From Vreelandella halophila (GTDB lineage: Bacteria > Pseudomonadota > Gammaproteobacteria > Pseudomonadales > Oleiphilaceae): 64,000 bases of DNA. The DNA lies in assembly GCF_019903425.1 (NCBI RefSeq), contig NZ_JACHUZ010000013.1:1-64000 (forward strand). Direction: 5' to 3'. The position numbers and the translations under genes were made by a program. Numbering within the stretch: position 1 is the stretch's first letter; every line of letters starts with the position of its first letter. The notes under the pieces are model-generated. The model had not been told where the DNA came from. It was given only the letters and a program-made list of their open reading frames with translations, and searched no databases. Below are positions 58,397 to 64,000 of this stretch, piece by piece.

Positions 58397-59920
58397 ATGT
58401 CTGCCCAACGAACGGCCATGTCCTCAGTCGATACCGCCTGGTTGCGGATGGAGTCGCCTGAAAGCCCGATGATGATCGGTGCCGTGCTCGTTTTCGACGA
58501 GCCCATCGATATCAGAGCGTTCCGCAACCTGCTTGAAGAACGATTCCTGCGCTTTGAGCGCTTCCGCCAGCGGGTGGTCTGCCAGAATGAGCGCTGCTAT
58601 TGGGAAGAGGACCCGTGGTTCGATCTCGACAACCACCTTCACATCACCGCCCTTCCCGGCAACGCCGATCAGGCTGCTTTGCAGCAGCTGACCAGCGACC
58701 TCAACAGTACCCCACTGGATTTCAACCGCCCGCTCTGGCAGATCCATTACGTCGACAACTACCAGGGCGGCTGCGCGCTGATCGTGCGCATCCACCACTG
58801 CATTGCAGACGGCATTTCGCTGGTGCGGGTACTGCTCTCGCTGACCGATGAGCAGGATGATACCGGCAGCAGCCGGAAGAGCGCGAAGCGCCGTAAACGT
58901 GCGCGCAAAGACTCACCGGAGTGGCGCCAGACACTGTTCCGGGCCCGTCGCAACCTGCGTCTTGCCCGCTGGCAGGCCAGACAGACTTTGCGCACCATGC
59001 GCGAGGACCCCGCCTACCTGGTGCGTCTGGGCCGTGAGTGCCTTTTCGTGGGGCGGGATCTGTTCAAGGTGGCTTTCAGCCCACCGGACCCTCCCACAGG
59101 CCTCAAGGGCCCCCAATGCGGACGCAAACGCGTGGCCTGGTCCGAGCCGCTTGACCTGGGAGAAGTAAAGGCCACCGCAAAAGCCCTGAACGGCACGGTC
59201 AACGACGTGCTGCTTGCCGCGGCCACCGGCGCGGTCCAGGCGCACATCCAGCAGAGCGGTACGCCATTGCCCGAAGGTGGCATCCACGTGGCGGTCCCCT
59301 TCAACCTGCGGCCGCTGGACCAGCCCATCACCCGCCTCGGCAACCAGTTCGGGCTGGTGCTCGTGCCCCTGCCGGTACAGACCCTGTGCCCCAGGGAACG
59401 TTTTGAGACCGTCCAGCGCCACATGGACGACATCAAGCGCTCCTATCAGGCCCAGGTCTCCTATGGGCTTCTGGACATACTCGGGCGTGGCCCCGACCTG
59501 ATGGAACGCCGGGCCCTGGAGCTGCTCAGTCGCCGCGCCTCCGCCGTGCTGACCAATGTGCCCGGCCCGGACGAGCCACTGCACCTGTGCGGCTGCCGCC
59601 TTCGCACCCCCATGTTCTGGGTACCCCAGACCGGGGATGTGGGCATTGGCCTGAGCATCTTCAGCTACGCCGGCCAGGTGCAGTTCGGCGTGATCAGCGA
59701 CCGCCAGCTGATGGATTCACCGGAACGCCTGGCCACGGCCTTCGCGGATGCGTTCCACCAGCTCCGCGACCTGGCTCTGGAAAACAGGATTCCCCTTGAG
59801 TCCGCACTGGGGCGCCCCTATACTGGAAGGTACGGGGACGATCCGGATTCGACGCCGGTGACAAAACCCGAGGTGCATGCCGAGACGGCAGCGAGTCTCG
59901 ATAAATCAAAGCTGCTTTAA
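58397..59920 (+). CDS. Wax ester synthase/acyl-CoA:diacylglycerol acyltransferase (WS/DGAT)
   Basis: A 507-residue bifunctional acyltransferase making wax esters or triacylglycerol as storage lipid. The active HHxxxDG motif is HHCIADG at residues 133-139; the family C-terminal segments NDVLLAAATGA, VPFNLRP and PGPDEPLHLCGC are present. The final 87 bases, from 59834, coincide with the 5' part of the tmRNA gene, and the tmRNA promoter (59796-59824) also lies inside the coding sequence. The last 28 residues (GDDPDSTPVTKPEVHAETAA...) are therefore encoded by tmRNA sequence and may be non-conserved. Confidence 0.9.
   Translation: MSAQRTAMSSVDTAWLRMESPESPMMIGAVLVFDEPIDIRAFRNLLEERFLRFERFRQRVVCQNERCYWEEDPWFDLDNHLHITALPGNADQAALQQLTSDLNSTPLDFNRPLWQIHYVDNYQGGCALIVRIHHCIADGISLVRVLLSLTDEQDDTGSSRKSAKRRKRARKDSPEWRQTLFRARRNLRLARWQARQTLRTMREDPAYLVRLGRECLFVGRDLFKVAFSPPDPPTGLKGPQCGRKRVAWSEPLDLGEVKATAKALNGTVNDVLLAAATGAVQAHIQQSGTPLPEGGIHVAVPFNLRPLDQPITRLGNQFGLVLVPLPVQTLCPRERFETVQRHMDDIKRSYQAQVSYGLLDILGRGPDLMERRALELLSRRASAVLTNVPGPDEPLHLCGCRLRTPMFWVPQTGDVGIGLSIFSYAGQVQFGVISDRQLMDSPERLATAFADAFHQLRDLALENRIPLESALGRPYTGRYGDDPDSTPVTKPEVHAETAASLDKSKLL
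59796..59824 (+). promoter_or_regulatory. Promoter of ssrA inside the WS/DGAT coding sequence
   Basis: -35 TTGAGT (59796-59801) and -10 TATACT (59819-59824), spacer exactly 17 bases. The tmRNA 5' end predicted from the acceptor stem is ten bases beyond the -10 box. Confidence 0.75.
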
Positions 59921-60196
59921 AATAGTCGCAAACGACGACAACTACGCACTCGCGGCGTAAAAACCGCTAGTGCCTGCCTGACCGGGGTGCCTGTCCCCCG
60001 CGTATCACAGGCAGTCATATCAGACGGGATCGCCGTTGCGTGACGCTTGCAGCGTAACGGTTAAACTCTGGTAAGCTCGCCCCTTGCACCCTGACCTTCG
60101 GGTCGCTTGGGGTTAAAAGAATAGAAGGAACCTAAGCATGTAGAGCCAAGGGCGGAGTACCGGCGGACGCGGGTTCAACTCCCGCCGTCTCCACCA
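59834..60196 (+). ncRNA. ssrA: Transfer-messenger RNA (tmRNA, ssrA)
   Basis: A 363-base tmRNA that rescues stalled ribosomes with SmpB. The 5' acceptor strand GGGGACG pairs with CGTCTCC near the 3' end, followed by A-CCA at 60193-60196; the tRNA-like T-arm is GGTTCAACTCC. The tag frame starts at GCA 59928 and reads ANDDNYALAA, TAA at 59958-59960, the usual gammaproteobacterial tag type. The 5' 87 bases overlap the end of the upstream acyltransferase gene. The 3' end is a classic tyrosine-integrase attachment site, and an integrase gene lies 0.7 kb downstream. Confidence 0.95.
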
Positions 60197-60209
60197 AACA
60201 GAAAGACCC

Positions 60210-60236
60210 AAAGCCCTGATTCGTCAGGGCTTTTTT
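60210..60236 (+). terminator. Terminator of ssrA
   Basis: Hairpin AAAGCCCTGA-TTCG-TCAGGGCTTTTTT, 14 bases after the tmRNA CCA end. Confidence 0.92.
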
Positions 60237-60304
60237 ATTTTCGACACCGCCCAAATGCCCAAAGGTGTCAACAAAGTGTCAACATCGGACAGAAGCTTCA
60301 ACAC

Positions 60305-60928
60305 ATGGATGACCAAAACCACATAAAAAGCCGCCGAGGCTTAATAATTCTTTCGGTTGGCCTAATTATCTATTTTTGGGCAGGAGGAAGCTTAGACGAG
60401 AACGCAGTAACGCTCCCCCTTATTGGCATGAACTTAGAGCGTGAATGGCCAGTGCTGACGATAGCTGTCATCGCGTTTGTGTTTTCGTTAATCCGTTTCC
60501 TTCAGTTCAACCTGGCTCAAGCCAAAACAGCTATCCAAGCAGCTACGAAAGAACTGTTCCCAGATCCTCAACTCAACAAGCTCGCTCACAAGCTCAAACT
60601 CGACGAACACTTAATTCCGAGCCCTCTAGATGCCTCAGATTCGGTCGAAATCCTCGAGCTTTTCCGCGATGAAACCTCCTATTACATTGACATTATCCCC
60701 TCAGGGGCAAGAAATATATACGACCATGAGACAGGCAACACGACCGAAGACTACCGTAAGAGAGTCCGCCTCTCAGGAAAAAACCCCCTTGTAATTCGCG
60801 CCCACTTGAAAGCTGCCCTTCTTATCCCAGCGTTTGGTGACTATATAGTCCCTCTTCTAATCGCTCTGGTAGCTGCAGTGACTATCATCACTTCAGCATT
60901 CATATCTCTGGTTGAGCTCATCTTCTAG
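60305..60928 (+). CDS. Unknown membrane protein of the island (207 residues)
   Basis: I do not recognise the family. Two N-terminal helices (about 12-30 and 48-68), a soluble middle of about 100 residues (FPDPQLNKLAHKLKLDEHLIPSP..., RDETSYYIDIIP) and two C-terminal helices (about 165-205; PAFGDYIVPLLIALVAAVTI, ITSAFISLVELIF). The gene is AT-rich compared with the chromosome. It is the first gene after the tmRNA attachment site and its end overlaps the convergent integrase gene by 36 bases. Cargo with a defence or superinfection role is one possibility, without further support. Confidence 0.6.
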   Translation: MDDQNHIKSRRGLIILSVGLIIYFWAGGSLDENAVTLPLIGMNLEREWPVLTIAVIAFVFSLIRFLQFNLAQAKTAIQAATKELFPDPQLNKLAHKLKLDEHLIPSPLDASDSVEILELFRDETSYYIDIIPSGARNIYDHETGNTTEDYRKRVRLSGKNPLVIRAHLKAALLIPAFGDYIVPLLIALVAAVTIITSAFISLVELIF

Positions 60929-61906
60929 AGCAGGCTTCAAGTTAACAGCGTCTTCCAGATGATCAGGCGATAGGTGCGCATAACGCATAGTCATGCTGAT
61001 CGAGGCGTGCCCCAGGATCCGCTGCAGGGTGAGGATGTTGCCGCCGTTCATCATGAAGTGACTGGCGAAGGTGTGCCGGAGGATATGGGCGCATTGCCCC
61101 CTCGGGAGCTGGACGCCTGAGCGCTTCACAGCACGACGGAACGCCGAAATGGTCGAGGTTCCGAAACTACCCCACTCTCTCAGGTGCTCGGTGATCGCCT
61201 GGTGTAGTTCCTGGGAGATCGGGACCGTGCGTTTACGACCGGACTTGGTATTCGTGAACGTGACCCGGTAACGCTTCACCTTGTCCCCGGTGAGCCCTTC
61301 CGCTTCCGACCATCGGGCGCCAGTTTCCAGGCTAATCCGTGCAACCAGGTAAACGTGTGGGTTGTCGCTATTGTTCAGCTCCTGGAAGATCGCCCGGATC
61401 TCGTCGTGTTCCAGGTAGCCCATTTCCTGTTCAGGGACTTTCAGCGGCCGCACGGAAGACAGCGGGTTCTGAAAGTCGATCTCCCCTACCCGGCGCAGCT
61501 CATTGAACACCGCGTTCAAGTAACCCAGCTCATTGTTACAGGTCTTAGCCGTCCGCCCTTCCTCAACACGCCTGGCGCGATACGTCATGTAGTCCCGGGC
61601 CCGGATCCTGGATGCCACGGGATCGCCCCAGTTCTCGGCGATCCTGAGCAAATGCCGGTAACGGCGTTCGCCATCCTTCAGGTACCGCCCGTGGGTGTCG
61701 TACCAGAGCGTGACAAGCTCACTCAGCCGGCGTTTTTCCGGCCGCACCTGGCGAACGACATCATCGGCCTGATGCTGCGACAGCGCCCAGCGCTCGAAGC
61801 GCTGCGCGTCCGCCTTGCTCGCAAATGTCTTGCGAATCCGCTTCTGACCACGGCCACCAGGCTGAACGTCAACGCGCCAGCGTCCGGACTTGAGCTTGCG
61901 GATCAT
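60893..61906 (-). CDS. int: Tyrosine recombinase/integrase
   Basis: A 337-residue phage-type integrase. The N-terminal arm-binding and SAM-like domain (1-170) is followed by the catalytic domain with the first arginine in ETGARWSEAEGL, the lysine in NTKSGRKRTVPI, the HILRHTFASHF segment (H-x-x-R), LGHASISMTM and the nucleophile tyrosine in MRYAHLS. Its position beside the tmRNA 3' end and the overlap with the rep-like gene (ATGA) make it the integrase of this island. Confidence 0.93.
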   Translation of the reverse strand: MIRKLKSGRWRVDVQPGGRGQKRIRKTFASKADAQRFERWALSQHQADDVVRQVRPEKRRLSELVTLWYDTHGRYLKDGERRYRHLLRIAENWGDPVASRIRARDYMTYRARRVEEGRTAKTCNNELGYLNAVFNELRRVGEIDFQNPLSSVRPLKVPEQEMGYLEHDEIRAIFQELNNSDNPHVYLVARISLETGARWSEAEGLTGDKVKRYRVTFTNTKSGRKRTVPISQELHQAITEHLREWGSFGTSTISAFRRAVKRSGVQLPRGQCAHILRHTFASHFMMNGGNILTLQRILGHASISMTMRYAHLSPDHLEDAVNLKPALEDELNQRYEC

Positions 61907-63168
61907 GCCGCCACTTTCCCCTGCAGCCGTCGCTGGGTGAGTCCGTCCCGTACCATCTCGTACAGCATTCGCTCGGTAATCTCACGCCGTCGGTAGTACG
62001 ATTTCAGGTCATTCCATAGGCCGGACTTTTTGAGGCAGTGCCACGCCTGCTGAGCGTTGAACCGGTTGCGTGCATAAATGCTCAGCAGATTGCCGAAGGC
62101 AAGGGCGACGTTCTTTTCGTTGCCGCAACCCGGGGTCTTTTTTTCGCGTTTGTACGCGATCGGCGGGGCCTTGTGGCCGAAGCTCACCTCATCCCGGAGG
62201 AAGGTCCAGATGGGGTGGACCCAGTCCTTGCGGTACTCATAGCGGTTCGACCTGAGCGCGTACTGCCACAGCCCCGTGAGGTGCTTGTCCGCTTCCAGAT
62301 AGGTGTAAATGGGCCCGACAGCGTCAGTCCCGCGCCACAGTTCGTTGATGATGCGTTGATGAAATCGCACCTCCAGCCGCCAGACGGGCGCCTCCTCGTC
62401 GTAACAGGTGGCCGGGAAGGTGTCGTCATTGGTGGCCGTGCGCCAGATCGATTCCATGAAATCGCGCTTGTCGGAGACGTCCACTTCCTCGGACTTGTTG
62501 TACAGGCAGAACTGTAAGCTGTTCGCCTTGCCGAAGGTGAACGACGTCCCACGACCGTGGACAATGGCACTGTCACAGCCCTGGAAGCGGAATTCAGCCA
62601 TGCCGTCGTAGCGCTGGACGCGGCGGGCCTTGGTGACGAAGTGGCTGTCAAAGTCCTGGGGCGGTTCCCAGCCCTGGAAGTCCACGGCCAGGTGAACGGC
62701 CACGGCGTTCGGTTTCGGGTTCTTCAGCAGCTTCTGGGCCCATTCAAACAGCTCGTCATTGATCTGGTACTTGTCCCGCTCATAGAGCCACTGCGGGGAA
62801 CACTCGATTTTCAGGTGGGTCGAGATGGCATCCGCCTCGGCGTAGAAGTGCTTATACAGCAGCGTGAGCCCCAGCTGGTTGTTCTGCAGCATGTACTTGA
62901 AGCCACCCTGTTTCCCGCTTTTGACAGCGAACTCATGGCCGCCAATGGTCACGGTTGAGCCCACACCGGCGTCGTAGGCGTCCGCGATCTCGTGGAACTG
63001 GTGTTCTTCGGGGCGGCCCTCGAACATCTGGCGGATGGTATCGGTGCCGGCCCAGAGGACATTCACCCGGTCCAGGTTGAGCTGTTGCCCATCCGGTCCG
63101 ACGAACAGCCGGCCAGTTCCCAGTTCCCCGGTGGTCACGTCGAGGCGCTCAAAATCCTTTATGGTCAT
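61903..63168 (-). CDS. Replication initiation factor-like protein of the island
   Basis: A 421-residue protein with features of the Rep_trans/RstA-type rolling-circle initiators: a VHLAVDFQGW strand in the middle, QFCLYNKSEEVDVSDK (the LYxKxxE segment with a tyrosine) and VWRLEVRFHQRII. The assignment rests on these motifs, so it is moderate. The ATG 63168 has GGAGAA six bases ahead. Just upstream lies a 20-bp perfect palindrome that could be the origin or a strong transcript structure. It is coupled to the integrase. Confidence 0.6.
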   Translation of the reverse strand: MTIKDFERLDVTTGELGTGRLFVGPDGQQLNLDRVNVLWAGTDTIRQMFEGRPEEHQFHEIADAYDAGVGSTVTIGGHEFAVKSGKQGGFKYMLQNNQLGLTLLYKHFYAEADAISTHLKIECSPQWLYERDKYQINDELFEWAQKLLKNPKPNAVAVHLAVDFQGWEPPQDFDSHFVTKARRVQRYDGMAEFRFQGCDSAIVHGRGTSFTFGKANSLQFCLYNKSEEVDVSDKRDFMESIWRTATNDDTFPATCYDEEAPVWRLEVRFHQRIINELWRGTDAVGPIYTYLEADKHLTGLWQYALRSNRYEYRKDWVHPIWTFLRDEVSFGHKAPPIAYKREKKTPGCGNEKNVALAFGNLLSIYARNRFNAQQAWHCLKKSGLWNDLKSYYRRREITERMLYEMVRDGLTQRRLQGKVAA

Positions 63169-63213
63169 CTGTGGTTCTCCGTGGTCTTGTTTGGCTTTCA
63201 AAGAAAGACTGTG

Positions 63214-63234
63214 AGACGTGCTACAGGGACGTCT
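63214..63234. repeat. Short inverted repeat upstream of the rep-like gene
   Basis: AGACGT-N9-ACGTCT, perfect six-base arms directly next to the long palindrome at 63235-63294, 45 bases before the rep-like start. Confidence 0.5.
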
Positions 63235-63294
63235 CGCGCCGGTCGGCATCCCCTAGCGGTCCGGCAGGTCCGCAAGGGGATGCCGACCGGCGCG
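63235..63294. repeat. Perfect 20-bp palindrome with a 20-base loop (candidate replication origin)
   Basis: Arms 63235-63254 and 63275-63294 are perfectly complementary (CGCGCCGGTCGGCATCCCCT and its complement), loop AGCGGTCCGGCAGGTCCGCA. It lies between the rep-like and the TraX-like gene. Such a cruciform next to a Rep gene is typical of double-strand or single-strand origins of rolling-circle elements, but a transcription stop between the genes is equally possible. Confidence 0.7.
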
Positions 63295-63302
63295 GTGATG
63301 CC

Positions 63303-63851
63303 CTAACCTGGCTTCCAGGGCATCTGTGTCAGGCCCACAAGCGCCACCAGGTGCACCCCATACGCCGTGAGCGGATAGCGCCCCGGCCAGGTCAGCCACT
63401 GAGGCCAGTCGCGGTGTCGGATCGGGATGCCGGCCTGGCGTGCGAGCTGGCCCAGGACCAGGAAGGCGAGCAGGTAACCGGGCTGGTAGCCGTTCCAGGG
63501 AATCGGCCAGTTGTAGGTCTGCAGCAGCCCGCCACAGGCCAGGGTAAGCAGCGCTCCGGGGGAGGCCCGGAGTAGTGGCAGCACCAGGGCGTAGACGATC
63601 AGTACATGGACCAGGGCCAGTTCCAGGATGACGACCATTGGCCAGGTCATCGCCGCTGTCATCCATACATCCCAGTAACGCTTTCCAAGCTTGCCCGTGA
63701 ACAGGTAACCGGATGTAACCATGAACAGCGGCATGGCCAGACGGGTGATGTCCCGAACGAATGGCGGCCACTCGTAAACCACCGCGACATGATCCAGGAT
63801 CATCAGCGCGATCCCGGCGGCCCTGGACGCATCAAGCGTGGCGTTGCGCAT
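63303..63851 (-). CDS. TraX/acyltransferase-3-like membrane protein of the island
   Basis: A 182-residue membrane protein with about five helices; MILDHVAVVYE near the start and RLAMPLFMVTSGYLFTGK resemble TraX and related acyltransferase-3 family proteins (TraX acetylates F pilin). It is shorter than most full-length acyltransferases. The start has GAGGTGGG upstream that overlaps the stop of the gene before it, so it belongs to that transcript. Confidence 0.6.
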   Translation of the reverse strand: MRNATLDASRAAGIALMILDHVAVVYEWPPFVRDITRLAMPLFMVTSGYLFTGKLGKRYWDVWMTAAMTWPMVVILELALVHVLIVYALVLPLLRASPGALLTLACGGLLQTYNWPIPWNGYQPGYLLAFLVLGQLARQAGIPIRHRDWPQWLTWPGRYPLTAYGVHLVALVGLTQMPWKPG

Positions 63852-63860
63852 CAGCCCACC

Positions 63861-64000
63861 TCACAGATTCGCACTGGTGCTGTCCGGTACCGATCCGAAC
63901 GGCTCAACAGGCCAGGGCCGCACCACATGTGACACCGTCCGCTCTTCATCGGTTTTTTCGACTTTCAGGCCGTAACCGGTGCGCTCAACGGACCACCCCA
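63861..64000 (-). CDS. C-terminal part of an unknown gene, cut by the window edge
   Basis: Only the last 46 codons are in the window, ending SVPDSTSANL with TGA at 63861-63863. The seen part (GWSVERTGYGLKVEKTDEER) is soluble and unassigned. The stop lies inside the ribosome site of the TraX-like gene, so the two are co-transcribed. Confidence 0.5.
   Translation of the reverse strand, partial: GWSVERTGYGLKVEKTDEERTVSHVVRPWPVEPFGSVPDSTSANL

Noticed and set aside
61071-62958. Several plus-strand frames across the integrase and Rep-like genes
   Set aside because: Opposite-strand shadows without start signals or similarity.

Overview
The window is a GC-rich gammaproteobacterial chromosome segment (one edge of a genomic island at the right end). 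The long block from 23.5 to 60.2 kb keeps the order known from Escherichia coli around 69-72 min and from dnaKJ-grpE-recN: ftsH-folP-glmM-tpiA-secG-tRNA-Leu(GAG)-rimP-nusA-infB-rbfA-truB-rpsO-pnp, rlmE/yhbY/greA/carBA/dapB/dnaJ/dnaK/grpE, recN/fur/bamE/rnfH/ratA/smpB/ssrA. Acidic protein tails and the accessory set (wax ester synthase, NSS transporter) would fit a marine or moderately halophilic gammaproteobacterium, possibly Ectothiorhodospiraceae-like; that placement is inference.

Left part (1-23.5 kb): tRNA-Phe, yggX, an LpxL-type acyltransferase, trhO, an argD/astC aminotransferase, a DEDDh-exonuclease/GIY-YIG fusion, a lower-GC two-gene cassette of unknown function that is flanked by a relic of the exonuclease 5' end, a 1-Cys peroxiredoxin, cysJI, pyruvate kinase with a relic of gapA next to it, aceEF, then small envelope genes including an Lnb-type (DUF4105) protein, a lipoprotein hydrolase and a DUF3015 protein.

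Middle part (23.5-57.7 kb): CnoX-like thioredoxin and a Lon protease, then the translation/transcription operon (rimP to pnp, transcribed leftward), cell-envelope and folate genes, greA-carBA with a leader that looks like an attenuator, the heat-shock cluster dnaJ/dnaK/grpE with sigma-32-type promoters, SOS-type recN with two LexA boxes, fur, bamE and the ratA-rnfH pair behind a sodium symporter gene.

Right part (57.8-64 kb): smpB, a wax ester synthase/DGAT gene whose last 87 bases lie inside the tmRNA gene, the tmRNA gene itself, and an island inserted at the tmRNA 3' end: an unknown membrane protein, a tyrosine integrase, a Rep-like initiator with a 20-bp perfect palindrome just upstream, a TraX-like membrane protein and a gene cut by the window edge.

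Regulatory and repeat structure is rich. Most notable are a 46-codon leader frame running through a terminator ahead of carA, a structured rimP leader, two copies of a dispersed element whose arms differ in sequence but are each perfectly self-complementary, and a REP-type palindrome that occurs once between recN and fur and once in frame inside the aceF linker.
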